Numbered from the stretch's first letter, positions 15,949 to 27,299 are shown. The stretch is 33,360 nt of DNA from Streptomyces sp. DH12 (GCF_020873895.1 NZ_JAHWGT010000053.1:1-33360), one strand, 5' to 3'. A program made the numbers and translations. Notes: generated by a model from the sequence alone, not told the origin.

Positions 15949-16461
15949 ATGCACTGCCCCTTCTGCAGGCACCCCGACAGCCGCGTCGTCGACAGTCGCA
16001 CCACCGACGACGGGACGTCCATCCGGCGCCGCCGCCAGTGCCCCGACTGCTCCCGTCGCTTCACCACCGTGGAGACCTGCTCCCTCATGGTCGTGAAGCG
16101 GAGCGGGGTGACCGAGCCGTTCAGTCGGACCAAGGTCATCAACGGTGTGCGCAAGGCGTGCCAGGGGCGCCCCGTCACCGAGGACGCCCTCGCGCAGCTG
16201 GGCCAGCGGGTCGAGGAGGCCGTGCGGGCCACCGGCAGCGCCGAGCTCACCACGCACGACGTCGGCCTCGCCATACTCGGCCCGCTGCGGGAGCTCGACC
16301 TCGTCGCGTACCTGCGCTTCGCGTCCGTGTACCGGGCGTTCGACACGCTGGAGGACTTCGAGGCCGCCATCGCGGAGCTGCGCGAGCGGCGGCCCACCGT
16401 GGACCAGGACGGCACCGGTGCGACCCCCGAGGTCCCGGTGCCCGCCCGCCCCGCCGGCTGA
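15949..16461 (+). CDS. nrdR: Transcriptional repressor NrdR
   Basis: 170-residue ATP/dATP-sensing repressor of ribonucleotide reductase genes. A rubredoxin-type zinc ribbon lies at the N-terminus (C3, C6 in MHCPFC and C31, C34 in QCPDCSRRF) for DNA binding; the ATP-cone follows from about residue 47 ([27 protein letters not shown]), ending near 140. A short Pro/Thr/Asp-rich tail closes the protein. ATG 15949 has AAGGAGG 9 nt upstream. First gene of an operon with nrdJ, 160 bp downstream, and preceded by two NrdR boxes, so autoregulation together with nrdJ is expected. Confidence 0.97.
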   Translation: MHCPFCRHPDSRVVDSRTTDDGTSIRRRRQCPDCSRRFTTVETCSLMVVKRSGVTEPFSRTKVINGVRKACQGRPVTEDALAQLGQRVEEAVRATGSAELTTHDVGLAILGPLRELDLVAYLRFASVYRAFDTLEDFEAAIAELRERRPTVDQDGTGATPEVPVPARPAG

Positions 16462-16525
16462 CCGGCCCGCCGGGCCGGGTCCGGACGCCGGCAGCAGTCG
16501 GCGGGACGGCCAATCGACCAGCCGG

Positions 16526-16545
16526 GGGCGCTGCCCGCAGCGCCC
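16526..16545 (+). terminator. Hairpin between nrdR and nrdJ
   Basis: GGGCGCTG (16526-16533), loop CCCG, complementary arm (16538-16545): an 8-bp GC stem in the intercistronic gap. It could be a partial terminator or processing site that sets the nrdR:nrdJ ratio. Confidence 0.4.
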
Positions 16546-16621
16546 GTGGCGACAGACAGACACCGTGCCTTGGGAAGATCTGGGCACATCAGGGCGTTTT
16601 TGCCCGTATATGGGAGGCGGC

Positions 16622-19504
<2,883 letters not shown>

Positions 19505-19551
19505 ACCACCCGCCGGCGCCGGTGACGGCGCGGGCACGGTGACCGGCTGAG

Positions 19552-19586
19552 GTGGGGAGGCATCCCGTCCAGGGATGCCTCCCCAC
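19552..19586 (+). terminator. nrdJ terminator
   Basis: Perfect 15-bp arms (19552-19566 and 19572-19586) around a 5-nt loop, 48 bp after the nrdJ stop. Confidence 0.9.
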
Positions 19587-19642
19587 TCGTCGTGTACGGA
19601 CCGGGGCGCGCGGGACCGGTGGGCCGCCGGGCCGCCGGGCCG

Positions 19643-19659
19643 TCGGGCCCTCGGCCCGA
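19643..19659 (-). terminator. terD-like gene terminator
   Basis: TCGGGCC, 3-nt loop, GGCCCGA inside a longer GC-rich run, 17 bp beyond the stop of the leftward TerD-domain gene. Confidence 0.5.
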
Positions 19660-19675
19660 GGGGCGGCCGGGCCGT

Positions 19676-20203
19676 CTAGTGGCGGGCTCCCATCACCCGG
19701 CTGAAGGACTGCGGGTCGGTGTCGAAGCCGTGCAGCAGCCGCCGGTAGCGCCAGGTCTCGGCGTCCTCGCGGACGAACTCGGCGATGGTCGCGGCGGTGG
19801 CGCCGGCCACGCCCGCGAGGTCGTCGCTGTCCAGCTCCTCGTAGCCCTCCCGCACCAGCACCTTCGTGTTGGGGACGTCCCCGAAGGTCACCGGTCCGCC
19901 GCTCTGCTGTATGGCGATGCCGACCACCACGCGCGCGTAGGCGGGGGACAGGCGGGTCAACTCCAGGGTCATCGCCTCGTCGATGCCGAAGCCCTGCCCC
20001 GTACGGCTGTCGCGGTTGAGCGTGATCGTGCCGTCCGGCGACCGGCTGTCGAAGTGGACCAGGTAGACCGGCTCGCCGTACGGGTCTCCCGTGGGATAGA
20101 CGGCGGCGATGATGTCGAGGTCGTGTACCGGGCCGCCACCCGTGCTCGGGTCCCATTTGAGGGCCACCTCGACCTTGGCGACGCCCTTGTTCAGCGTGCT
20201 CAC
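19676..20203 (-). CDS. TerD-family protein
   Basis: 175 residues of a single TerD/CABP1-type domain. Visible family blocks: LNKGVAKVEVALKWDPS at the N-terminus, HDLDIIAAVY (about 27-36), FDSRSPDGTITLNRDSRTGQGFGIDEAMTLELTRL in the middle and ARVVVGIAIQQ. The acidic residues in DLD and in NRDSRTGQGFGIDE are where TerD proteins bind calcium. GTG 20203 chosen: a GA-rich ribosome site (AGGGGGAAAG) lies directly upstream, and the longer ORF (to 20230) adds only nine unrelated residues. TerD proteins occur in tellurite/phage/colicin stress loci, but this copy is alone with no terABCE neighbours. Likely cytoplasmic stress protein; its role is unknown. Confidence 0.9.
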   Translation of the reverse strand: MSTLNKGVAKVEVALKWDPSTGGGPVHDLDIIAAVYPTGDPYGEPVYLVHFDSRSPDGTITLNRDSRTGQGFGIDEAMTLELTRLSPAYARVVVGIAIQQSGGPVTFGDVPNTKVLVREGYEELDSDDLAGVAGATAATIAEFVREDAETWRYRRLLHGFDTDPQSFSRVMGARH

Positions 20204-20593
20204 CTTTCCCCCTCTCTGCGCCACTGGCACGGGACCGGAGGCAACTCCCCTCCGGCGCCCGCCTGCTGGACCATGGTGTCACGGAGGGTCAGGACCGTCA
20301 GCGCGTCCTTGCGGAATGTGCCGGGCCGTCTCCCCGCCGCCTCGGCGCCCGGGTCGTGCCGGCACCCGCCCCGTCTCCGTACCTGTCTCCGAGTCCGTCT
20401 CCGTACCCGTCTTGTACCCGCGCCCGGGGGTGACGGTGCTCGCGGGCGGCCGGCGCTCGCGGTGCTCCGGACCGCTCCGTGCGCTGGGGGTGCGGCGCGT
20501 CCCGCGCCGGGTGCTCCGGGCGTGCCCCCGGCGGCGGGGAGCCGGTTCCGCTGGGCCGGGACCGCCCGGGCCGTCGCCCCGTACGATGGCGCG
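20204..20593. other. 390-bp divergent gap with a small repeat
   Basis: No credible gene. It separates the leftward TerD-domain gene from the rightward YdbC-like gene. It contains CCGTCTCCGTACC twice (20371-20383 and 20395-20407), 24 bp apart, within a pyrimidine-rich tract; no function is evident. The downstream end has a TACGAT -10 for the YdbC-like gene. Confidence 0.6.
20582..20587 (+). promoter_or_regulatory. -10 box of a probable leaderless YdbC-like gene
   Basis: TACGAT ends 6 nt before GTG 20594 and no ribosome-binding site exists between them, so the message probably starts at the GTG. Confidence 0.45.
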
Positions 20594-21199
20594 GTGCTGG
20601 TCAAGTGGATTCGCTGCACCGTCGTGGACCGTCGCGGGTTCGAGCGGGGGCAGCGGAAATGGGCGGGGCTGCTGGGGGAACCCGGCTTCCGGGGGCAGGG
20701 CGGCGGGTGGAGCCGTCTGCGGCCGGGTGTGGCCCACGTGTTCTCGTTCTGGGAGAGCCGCCCCTTCTACGACTCGTTCATGGCGCGGTCGCACGCCAGG
20801 CTGGCCGCCGCGCAGGCCGGCACCTTCAAGGGCGCGCAGGCCAAGCTCTTCGACTACCGCTTCGACGTGAAGACCGGGTTCGAACCGCGCTTCACCGACG
20901 CCGACGTGGTGCGGGTCGCCCACAGCCGCATCCGCGAGGACCGGGTGGAGCACTACGCACTGATGCAGGAGAAGGTGTGGAACCCGGCGATGGCCGGTTC
21001 CCCCGGCATGCTGCGGGGCTTGTTCGGCGAGGCGCCGGGCAACGAGTTCCTGGTGCTGTCCATGTGGAAGTCGGCGGCGGAGCACGGCAAGTACCGGACG
21101 GAGCGGGTCGAGCGGCTCGCCCTGCGCGCGCAGATCGCGGCGGACGTCGTCGCCCTGACGGGGGACGTCGTGGACCTGGAGGCCGCCTGGACGGTCTGA
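20594..21199 (+). CDS. YdbC-like (DUF4937) protein
   Basis: 201 residues starting VLVKWIRCTVVDRRGFERGQRKWAGL. Two halves (1-100 and 105-200) each look like an alpha+beta barrel unit: FSFWESRPFYDSFMARSH in the first and LVLSMWKSAAEHGKYRTERVERL in the second, the F/W-x-S/W-x-S pattern of dimeric alpha-beta-barrel (antibiotic-monooxygenase-like) proteins. I recognise it as the YdbC/DUF4937 type found in Streptomyces and Bacillus; a substrate is not known to me. No heme or cofactor motif is obvious. GTG 20594 was chosen because conservation begins at VKWIRC and a TACGAT -10 lies just upstream. It converges with the TetR gene. Confidence 0.8.
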   Translation: MLVKWIRCTVVDRRGFERGQRKWAGLLGEPGFRGQGGGWSRLRPGVAHVFSFWESRPFYDSFMARSHARLAAAQAGTFKGAQAKLFDYRFDVKTGFEPRFTDADVVRVAHSRIREDRVEHYALMQEKVWNPAMAGSPGMLRGLFGEAPGNEFLVLSMWKSAAEHGKYRTERVERLALRAQIAADVVALTGDVVDLEAAWTV

Positions 21200-21244
21200 G
21201 GGCACGGCGGTCCGACGGGCCCGGCCGGCCGGCCGTCGCCGTTC

Positions 21245-21877
21245 TCAGCTGCGCGCACCGGTGAACGCGCCCGCGTGGACGGCCGCCAGGGCGGCCTGCG
21301 CCGCCTGGTCGGCGACCCGGGTGTCGACCGGTTCCCGCGTCACGAACAGCCGGAGGAACAGCGGTGCGGACACCGCCCGCACCACCGCGCCCGCGTCCGT
21401 ACCGCGCGGCGCCTCGCCCCGCTGGACCGCGCGCTCCACCACGGCCTCGCACCGGCCGAACCGTTCCGCGTAGAAGGCGCGCAGGGCGTCCGCCGCGCGC
21501 TCCGACTGGAAGGCGGCGGCGACGAACGCCGTGGGCGCGGCGGCTGCCGCCGGGTCGGCGAACGAGTCGCACACCTCCCGGGCGAGGGCCCGCAGGTCGC
21601 CCTCCAGGGTGCCCGTGTCGGGCGGGGCCCAGCCGTCCTCGCCCGCGAGGTCGAGGGCGTCCGCCACCAGCTCTTCGAGCCCGCCCCACCTGCGGTACAG
21701 CGTCGTCTTGTGCACCCCTGACCGCTCGGCGACGAACTCGACGGTGAGACCCGGGTAGCCGTGCTCTGCCAGGCCGGTCAGCACGGCGTCGCGTACGGCA
21801 GCGCGGGTCCGCGCCGTACGGCCACCGGGACGCCGGGAGCCGGGGCCGGGTGGCGGCTGCGACGGGTTCTCAGTCAA
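21245..21877 (-). CDS. TetR-family transcriptional regulator
   Basis: 210 residues. The N-terminal HTH covers about residues 25-70 (LTVEFVAERSGVHKTTLYRRWGGLEELV), with recognition helix near 54-62; the C-terminal ligand-binding part (90-205) has the usual helical pattern with RLFVTREPVD. It starts with TTG (21877), supported by AGGAG 6 nt upstream (21884-21888); no ATG or GTG alternative exists nearby. It faces an ABC-F ribosome-protection gene across 150 bp containing direct repeats and a palindrome, so it probably represses that gene and itself, with an antibiotic as inducer. The inducer cannot be read from the sequence. Confidence 0.93.
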   Translation of the reverse strand: MTENPSQPPPGPGSRRPGGRTARTRAAVRDAVLTGLAEHGYPGLTVEFVAERSGVHKTTLYRRWGGLEELVADALDLAGEDGWAPPDTGTLEGDLRALAREVCDSFADPAAAAAPTAFVAAAFQSERAADALRAFYAERFGRCEAVVERAVQRGEAPRGTDAGAVVRAVSAPLFLRLFVTREPVDTRVADQAAQAALAAVHAGAFTGARS

Positions 21878-21880
21878 TTG

Positions 21881-21948
21881 CTACTCCTGTTGCATTAGGA
21901 AGGCCAAGTGTGCCACACTCGATCTTAACGCTACCAGCGTCGCATTAG
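21881..21948. promoter_or_regulatory. Paired 18-bp direct repeats, candidate TetR operators
   Basis: CTACTCCTGTTGCATTAG (21881-21898) and CTACCAGCGTCGCATTAG (21931-21948) agree at 13 of 18 positions and are exactly 50 bp apart. One copy covers the tetR ribosome site; the other lies in the middle of the divergent region. TAAGAT on the minus strand (21922-21927) between them could be the tetR -10. No experimental basis. Confidence 0.5.
21907..21919. promoter_or_regulatory. Perfect palindrome AGTGTG-C-CACACT
   Basis: A 6-1-6 palindrome between the two direct repeats of the tetR/ABC-F divergent promoter; a second, smaller one (ACGCT-ACC-AGCGT) is at 21928-21940. Either may be the regulator's operator. 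Confidence 0.45.
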
Positions 21949-22018
21949 CCGGTGGGGCGCCCTCGCCGATTCCTCCCCCTCCCGGCTCCGTCCCGCCCCC
22001 TGCCCGGTCCACCCTTCT

Positions 22019-22023
22019 GGAGG
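22019..22023 (+). promoter_or_regulatory. Ribosome-binding site for the ABC-F TTG start
   Basis: GGAGG, 4 nt before TTG 22028. It selects the TTG as start, as no ATG or GTG is in a suitable position. Confidence 0.75.
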
Positions 22024-22027
22024 CCCC

Positions 22028-23638
22028 TTGCCCACGCAGATCTCCCTCCGTCACGTCACCAAGGCCCGAGGCGAGCGACTGCTGCTCGACGACGTCTCCC
22101 TCACCGTGCGCCCCGGCGAACGGATCGGCGTCGTGGGGGAGAACGGCGCGGGCAAGACCACGCTCCTGCACCTCCTCGCCGGCACCGAACAGCCCGACGA
22201 GGGCGAGGTCGTCACGATCGCCGAGCACGACGCGGGACTGCTCGCCCAGACGCCGCGACTCCCGCCCGACCGCACCGTGGGCGACGCCATCGACGCGGCC
22301 CTCCACGAACCGCGCGCCATGCGGGCCCGCCTGCGCACCCTCGAAGCGACGCTCGGCGACGCCGACGACGCCGCGCTCGCCGAGTACGGCGACCTGCTCA
22401 CCACCTACGAATCGCGCGGCGGGTACGAGGTGGACACCCGGGTCGACAAGGCGCTCCACGCGCTCGGCCTGGCCGGCACCGCCCGCTCGCGGACCCTCGG
22501 CAGCCTCTCCGGCGGCGAACAGGCCCGGCTCGGCATCGCCTGCCTGATCGCCGCGGCCCCCGAGGTCATGCTGCTGGACGAACCGACCAACCACCTCGAC
22601 GAGGGAGCCCTCGACTGGCTGGAGGGGGCCCTTCTCGCCCACCGCGGCACGGTCGTCGCCGTGTCCCACGACCGGACCTTCCTGGTGCGGGTCGCCACCA
22701 CCGTGCTCGACGTGGACGCCGACCGCCGCACCGTCGTCCGCCACGGCAACGGCTACGCCGGGTACCGGGAGGAGCGGGCGGCCGCGCGCCGCCGCTGGGA
22801 ACAGGAGTACGCCGACTGGTGCGACGAGACGGCCCGCCTGGAGGCGTACGCCACCACCACCGCCCACGGCGTCGCCGCCGGCCGCGCCATCAGGGACAAC
22901 AACAAGATGGCCTACGACCGGGCGGGCGGCCGGGTCCAGGCATCCGTCGCCGGGCGCGTACGCAGCGCGCGCGAAAGGCTCCGCAGGCTCAGGGAGACAC
23001 CGGTGCCCCGCCCGCCCCGGCCGCTCTCCTTCACCGCCCGACCGGTCGCCGGCACCGTCGAGGGGGACCTCGTGACCCTCACCGACGTGCGCGTGGGAGA
23101 CAGGCTCGCCGTCGACCGCCTGACCGTCGGGGCGGGGGAGAAGATCCTGGTCCACGGGGGCAACGGCGCGGGCAAGACCACCCTGCTGCGCGCCATGGCC
23201 GGGCACCTCACGCCGGACACCGGGACCGTCACCCGCCGTGGCGCCATCGGCTACCTCGCCCAGGAGATACCCGTCGACCGCCCGGCGGAGCGCCTGCTCA
23301 CCGCCTTCGGCCGCGGCCTCCCCCTCGCCGGCGACGAGCGCGAGGAACTCCTCCTGTCGTACGGCCTGTTCCGCCCTCGCGACCTGCGCACTCCCGTGGG
23401 CGGCCTCTCGGCCGGACAGCGCCGCCGACTCGCCCTCGCCCGGCTCCTCGCCCGCCCCGCCGACCTCCTGCTCCTCGACGAACCGGCCAACCACCTCGCA
23501 CTCGGCCTGGTCGAGGAGCTGGAAGCCGCACTCGACCGCTGGACCGGCGCCCTCGTCGTCGTCTCCCACGACCGCCTCCTGCGCCGCCGCTTCACCGGCC
23601 GGACACACCGCATGGAGGCCGGACGCCTCGTCGACTGA
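22028..23638 (+). CDS. ABC-F ribosomal protection ATPase (antibiotic-resistance type)
   Basis: 536 residues, two ATP-binding domains and no membrane segments, so it acts on ribosomes, not transport. NBD1: Walker [10 protein letters not shown] (37-45), signature LSGGEQ from 160, Walker B with D184-E185 in [13 protein letters not shown]2: GGNGAGKTT (about 377), [16 protein letters not shown] (Thr to Ala in the usual DEPTNH). The interdomain arm (about 235-330: [14 protein letters not shown]...[14 protein letters not shown]) is charged and helical. The overall look (LVEELEAAL after Walker B2) is that of the Streptomyces self-resistance group (OleB, LmrC, TlrC type) against macrolides/lincosamides, by memory only. 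TTG start with GGAGG. Divergent TetR regulator; the next gene begins 41 bp downstream. No biosynthetic genes nearby. Confidence 0.9.
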   Translation: MPTQISLRHVTKARGERLLLDDVSLTVRPGERIGVVGENGAGKTTLLHLLAGTEQPDEGEVVTIAEHDAGLLAQTPRLPPDRTVGDAIDAALHEPRAMRARLRTLEATLGDADDAALAEYGDLLTTYESRGGYEVDTRVDKALHALGLAGTARSRTLGSLSGGEQARLGIACLIAAAPEVMLLDEPTNHLDEGALDWLEGALLAHRGTVVAVSHDRTFLVRVATTVLDVDADRRTVVRHGNGYAGYREERAAARRRWEQEYADWCDETARLEAYATTTAHGVAAGRAIRDNNKMAYDRAGGRVQASVAGRVRSARERLRRLRETPVPRPPRPLSFTARPVAGTVEGDLVTLTDVRVGDRLAVDRLTVGAGEKILVHGGNGAGKTTLLRAMAGHLTPDTGTVTRRGAIGYLAQEIPVDRPAERLLTAFGRGLPLAGDEREELLLSYGLFRPRDLRTPVGGLSAGQRRRLALARLLARPADLLLLDEPANHLALGLVEELEAALDRWTGALVVVSHDRLLRRRFTGRTHRMEAGRLVD

Positions 23639-23679
23639 CCCGGGAAAGGGGCGTCGCCACCGGATAGAGTGGCAGGGCG

Positions 23680-24591
23680 ATGACCGCTGACTCCTCCCTC
23701 GACCGGCGCTTCGAACGCGCCCTCGCCAGCCTCCGCGGGCTGGCCGTGGGCGACGCCCTCGGCTCCCAGTTCTTCGTCCCCTCCCACTACCCCCTGCTGA
23801 AGCGGAGCGAGCTGCCACCGGGCTCCTGGCAGTGGACCGACGACACCGAGATGGCCTGCTCCGTACTGGCCGTGCTCGCCTCGCACGGCCGCATCGACCA
23901 GGACGCCCTCGCCCGCTCCTTCGCCGACCACCACGACTTCGACCGCGGCTACGGCCCCGCGGTCAACCGGATGCTCCGGCTGATCCGGGAAGGCGGCGAC
24001 TGGCGGGAACTGGCCGCCGGCCTCTTCCAGGGGCAGGGCTCCTGGGGCAACGGCGCCGCCATGCGCATCGCGCCCCTGGGCGCCTGGTACGCCGACGACC
24101 CGGAGCAGGCCACCCACCAGGCCGAGATCTCCTCCTACACGACCCACCAGCACCGCGAGGCCGTCGTCGGCTGCATGGCGGTCGCGGCCGCCGCGGCCCT
24201 CGCCGCGGCCCCGGAGGGGCCACCCAAGCCCACCGACTTCCTCGACGCGGTCGTCGCCCTCGTCCCGCGCAGCGCCGTCGGCGCCGGACTGCGCCGCGCC
24301 CGCGACATGCTCGACTACGGCGACACCCAGACGGTGGCCGCCGTGCTCGGCTGCGGACGCCGCACGAGCGCGCACGACACCGTGCCGTTCGCGCTGTGGT
24401 CCGCCGCCCGCTCCCTCGACGACTACGAGCGGGCCTTCTGGACGACCGCGCAGGCCGGCGGCGACGTCGACACCACCTGCGCCATCGTCGGCGGCGTGGT
24501 CGCCGCCGCGCAGGGGGGCGCGCCGCCGGCCGACTGGCTGGCCCGCACCGAGGACCTGCCCGCCTGGCTCCCGCAGCGCGCCGCCCACTGA
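23680..24591 (+). CDS. ADP-ribosylglycohydrolase family protein
   Basis: 303 residues of the DraG/ARH fold, dinuclear-magnesium enzymes that remove ADP-ribose from proteins or small molecules. Metal-binding motifs are complete: T53-D54-D55 in WTDDTEMA and D262, D264, T265 in [14 protein letters not shown]; the central [15 protein letters not shown] is intact. N-terminal [13 protein letters not shown] is the usual first block. ATG 23680 is preceded by TAGAGT (23665-23670), 9 nt away, without a Shine-Dalgarno site, so it may have its own near-leaderless promoter although only 41 bp separates it from the ABC-F gene. No matching ADP-ribosyltransferase is visible in the window; substrate unknown. 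Confidence 0.93.
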   Translation: MTADSSLDRRFERALASLRGLAVGDALGSQFFVPSHYPLLKRSELPPGSWQWTDDTEMACSVLAVLASHGRIDQDALARSFADHHDFDRGYGPAVNRMLRLIREGGDWRELAAGLFQGQGSWGNGAAMRIAPLGAWYADDPEQATHQAEISSYTTHQHREAVVGCMAVAAAAALAAAPEGPPKPTDFLDAVVALVPRSAVGAGLRRARDMLDYGDTQTVAAVLGCGRRTSAHDTVPFALWSAARSLDDYERAFWTTAQAGGDVDTTCAIVGGVVAAAQGGAPPADWLARTEDLPAWLPQRAAH

Positions 24592-24865
24592 CCCCGCCGG
24601 CACCGCGGCCGCCGCACGCCAGGGGCCGGCGCTCGGGCCTGCCCCGGAGGCCCGTGGGCACCGGCCGCCCGCCCGTTCGGCGGCGGTCAGGGCGGGCCCC
24701 GTGGCGGGGCCGGGAGCGGGGAACCGGAGGCGTCTGAAGCCCCACCCCGCGCCCTTCGCGGCCACCCGGAACCGCCGCCACCGGGCGTCGGCGGAACGAG
24801 AGATGGCGCAGGATGCCCCTCCGGGTGTCGCCGGCGGGGGCGAGCGGCGTAATCTGTCAGGCGCC

Positions 24866-25576
24866 ATGCCGTACGAAGCACCCACACACACCGTCGAGCG
24901 CTCGATCCGAGCGACAACCGGCGCCAGGATCATCGCCGGAGTCGACGAAGTCGGACGCGGGGCTTGGGCAGGGCCCGTCACCGTCTGCGCGGCCGTCACC
25001 GGACTGCGCCGGCCTCCGGACGGACTCACCGACTCCAAGCTCCTCGCCCCCCGGCGCCGCACCGAGCTCGCCGCGGAACTCGAACGCTGGGTCTCGGCCC
25101 ACGCGCTCGGGCACGCCGGCCCCGAGGAGATCGACGAGCTCGGCATGACCGCGGCGCTGCGGCTGGCCGCCGTACGCGCCCTCGAGGCCCTGCCGGTACG
25201 TCCGGACGCGGTCATACTCGACGGCAAGCACGACTACCTGGGAGACCCCTGGCAGGTCCGTACGGTGATCAAGGGGGATCGTTCCTGCGTCGCCGTGGCG
25301 GCGGCATCCGTGATCGCCAAGGTCCGGCGGGACGCGATGATGACGGAGCTGGAGGCGCAGTCCGACACGTATGCGCCGTTCGGATTCTCCGCCAACGCCG
25401 GCTACCCGTCGCCGGTGCACAAGGCCGCCCTCGCCGAGTGGGGACCCACCCCGCACCACCGCATGACCTGGGCCTTCCTCGACGCGCTGCCGCGGTGGCG
25501 GCACCTCAGGAAGTACCGCGTCTCCCCGGAGGCGGCCGAACTCGAAAGCGGGGGCCAGCTCGGCTTCGACTTCTGA
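24866..25576 (+). CDS. rnhB: Ribonuclease HII
   Basis: 236 residues. RNase HII cuts RNA primers and single ribonucleotides from DNA, relevant beside a class II reductase and RecQ. Catalytic acids: D27 and E28 in [16 protein letters not shown]119 in LDGKHDYL, D156 in KVRRDAMM; the GR(G) motif (30-32) that recognises the RNA-DNA junction is present, as is the conserved [13 protein letters not shown] 24866 gives the normal N-terminus; the longer ORF upstream lacks conservation. TAATCT at 24850-24855, 10 nt before the ATG, could be a -10, giving a very short leader. Length normal for actinobacteria. Confidence 0.95.
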   Translation: MPYEAPTHTVERSIRATTGARIIAGVDEVGRGAWAGPVTVCAAVTGLRRPPDGLTDSKLLAPRRRTELAAELERWVSAHALGHAGPEEIDELGMTAALRLAAVRALEALPVRPDAVILDGKHDYLGDPWQVRTVIKGDRSCVAVAAASVIAKVRRDAMMTELEAQSDTYAPFGFSANAGYPSPVHKAALAEWGPTPHHRMTWAFLDALPRWRHLRKYRVSPEAAELESGGQLGFDF

Positions 25577-25655
25577 CCGCCCGAACGGGGCGCGGCCGCC
25601 CGTCGCGGACCGCACATACGAGCCACCCGCCGATGCCCGACGCACCGGCGTTTGG

Positions 25656-25661
25656 TAGACA
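25656..25661 (+). promoter_or_regulatory. -10 box of a probable leaderless gene
   Basis: TAGACA ends 6 nt before ATG 25668; no ribosome site lies between. Same geometry as for dapF and the YdbC-like gene. Confidence 0.4.
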
Positions 25662-25667
25662 TCCCTC

Positions 25668-26300
25668 ATGCCTCTCACACCCGAGGAGCCTCAGATTCAC
25701 GAGAGTGCCCAGGGTCCCCGCGCCACGCCGGCCGCAGGCCGCCCCGCGCCGACCCCCCGACCCATACCCGGCCCGCGTACCGCGGCCTCGCCCCGCCCCG
25801 GCCGTCCGGGCCCCGGCGCCGCCAGGCCCGCACCGCCGGCCCCCCGCCAGCACCCCGCGGGCGCACCGCCCGCGGCCCGGCAGGAGAAGCGCTCGGCGGA
25901 CGCCGGCGGCACGCCGCGGATCCAGCTGATCCCCGCTCCGCTGGACGGCGCCGTCGACGCCGCCGAGGAAGCGGTGGACCTCCTGCTGGAGAGCGGCCGC
26001 GCCCCCGGCGACATCCTGGTGCTGACCACCGGCGAGCGGCACCCCTGGGCGGCCCACGAGCTGTCCTTCGGAGAGGCCGCCTACTGGGCCCAGCACGACG
26101 CGCGCGACGACGTGTTCTTCGCCGCCGCCTCCGACCTGGAGCGTGCCGCCGCCCGCCCCGTGGTCGTCGTGGCGGTCAACGGCGCCGACGACGCCGTCAC
26201 CGCCCGGGCGCTGCCCGCCGCCGTGAACCGCGCGGACGCGCTGCTCATCGTGTGCGGCGACCCTGCACGCATCAACACCGTGCTGGGCACCGCCCTCTGA
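25668..26300 (+). CDS. Unknown protein with a UvrD-C-terminal-like domain
   Basis: 210 residues. The first ~80 are Pro/Ala/Gly/Arg-rich and surely disordered. From about 83 onward (RIQLIPAPLDGAVDAAEEAVDLLLESGRAPGDILVLTTGERHPWAAHEL) the sequence reads like a folded alpha/beta domain; VVVVAVNGADDAVTARALPAAVNRADALLIVCGDPARI resembles the last part of UvrD/PcrA-type (UvrD_C_2) helicases, where a KGLEFDVVVVA..YVAMTRA..LVVVGDP pattern closes domain 2A. Walker A/B motifs are absent, so it cannot be a helicase itself. I infer a helicase-derived remnant or adaptor. It follows rnhB by 91 bp in the same direction and may be co-transcribed. Low certainty on function, high on being a gene. Confidence 0.7.
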   Translation: MPLTPEEPQIHESAQGPRATPAAGRPAPTPRPIPGPRTAASPRPGRPGPGAARPAPPAPRQHPAGAPPAARQEKRSADAGGTPRIQLIPAPLDGAVDAAEEAVDLLLESGRAPGDILVLTTGERHPWAAHELSFGEAAYWAQHDARDDVFFAAASDLERAAARPVVVVAVNGADDAVTARALPAAVNRADALLIVCGDPARINTVLGTAL

Positions 26301-26318
26301 CGGAGCGCCGCACCAGGT

Positions 26319-26346
26319 GGCCGGACGGCAACACCGCCGTCCGGCC
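26319..26346. terminator. Bidirectional hairpin terminator
   Basis: GGCCGGACGGC (26319-26329), 6-nt loop, perfect complement (26336-26346), extended on both sides by GGT/ACC with one bulge. It lies between two convergent unknown genes. Confidence 0.85.
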
Positions 26347-26482
26347 CACCGGCCACCGCCCGGCGCACCGGCACCGCCGGGCCGGCGTCGGCACGGCCCG
26401 CCACAGCCGTCAGGACCGGCCCGCCAAGGCCGCCAGGTCCGCCGGGGACGCCGTCACCGGTCCCAAGCCCGGCCTCGTCCCC

Positions 26483-27112
26483 TCAGCGTGCGGCCGTGCG
26501 GCGCAGCGGCTCTCCCGAGCCGCTCGCCATACGCGGAGTCGACTGCACGTCCTCCCCGTCGGCCCCGGAGATGTCCGACGGCGGCGACGTCGAGTGGGGA
26601 TGCCGACCACCCCGGTCCTCACCCGTCACCTGCCACCCGTCGCGGGTCAGCGTGATGTAGGCACCGCAGCGCAGCCCGTGCAACGTGCACGCGTCCCGCA
26701 GACCCCACATCCACGCCCCGTCCTCCTCCGTCCACTTGCCGCTGCCTTCCCGGCAGTTGAGCAGGACGGCCGTACGCACCGGACTGCGCCGCCGCAGGTC
26801 ATGCGGGATGACGCGGCGCAGGTGCGCCAAGAGCACGTTGCGGAAGTCCCAGCCGTCCGCCGGTACCGGTCTCGGCGTGAACGACGCACTGGCGATCAGC
26901 CGTTCCTCGTGGTCCAGGACACCGACCACCGCGGTCGCCGGCCTCGGCACGTGACGGGCGTGCAGACCCGTGACCAGATCACGGGGGCTGCGCAGCAGGG
27001 GAATGCCCGCCTCCGCCCACTCGGCCGGCTCCAACACACGGGCGAGACGGCTGGCGGAGGCGGCCGGTACGGTGAACGAGGAGGCTGCGGACGGAGCGAA
27101 TCCGAAGGTCAC
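26483..27112 (-). CDS. Conserved protein of unknown function
   Basis: 209 residues from GTG 27112 (start uncertain: GGAGG is only 3 nt upstream; a GTG at 27142 is an alternative). It begins VTFGFAPSAASSFTVPAASASRLARVLEPAEWAEAG, then a folded core: AVVGVLDHEERLIASASF, FRNVLLAHLRRVIPHDLRRRSPVRTAVLLNCREG, WTEEDGAWMWGLRDACTLHGLRCGAYITLTRDGWQV. The last ~45 residues are Ser/Gly/Asp-rich. The alternating strand/helix pattern suggests an alpha/beta enzyme or RadC-like fold, but the metal HxH motif of RadC is absent. Same strand as recQ, 216 bp downstream of its stop with a hairpin between. I recall similar genes next to recQ in other Streptomyces, but no function. Confidence 0.75.
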   Translation of the reverse strand: MTFGFAPSAASSFTVPAASASRLARVLEPAEWAEAGIPLLRSPRDLVTGLHARHVPRPATAVVGVLDHEERLIASASFTPRPVPADGWDFRNVLLAHLRRVIPHDLRRRSPVRTAVLLNCREGSGKWTEEDGAWMWGLRDACTLHGLRCGAYITLTRDGWQVTGEDRGGRHPHSTSPPSDISGADGEDVQSTPRMASGSGEPLRRTAAR

Positions 27113-27269
27113 GGTCCTCCCTTCGCATACGCGCCCACACAAGCGGGCAGGGTCGGGTGAGGGCGCGCCGCGGCAAGGCCTTCAGGACCGCGAACGGGCC
27201 GTGCTGGGGCGGGATCCAATTCTTGCGGGCGGCATGGGCAGGCGGCAACGAGCAATTGGGACCGCTGAC

Positions 27270-27299
27270 GGGAATGGGCTGTTATGCCACCCATTTCCC
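27270..27299 (-). terminator. Imperfect hairpin after recQ
   Basis: GGGAATGGG (27270-27278) pairs with CCCATTTCCC (27290-27299) with a one-base bulge and an 11-nt loop, 30-60 bp beyond the recQ stop. May end the recQ message. Confidence 0.45.

Noticed and set aside
26979-27248. Minus-strand RKNWIPPQHGPFAVL stretch resembling the YwiC-like protein start
   Set aside because: Only about 15 residues resemble it; the following residues do not, and it lies in an Arg/Pro-rich shadow. Probably chance.
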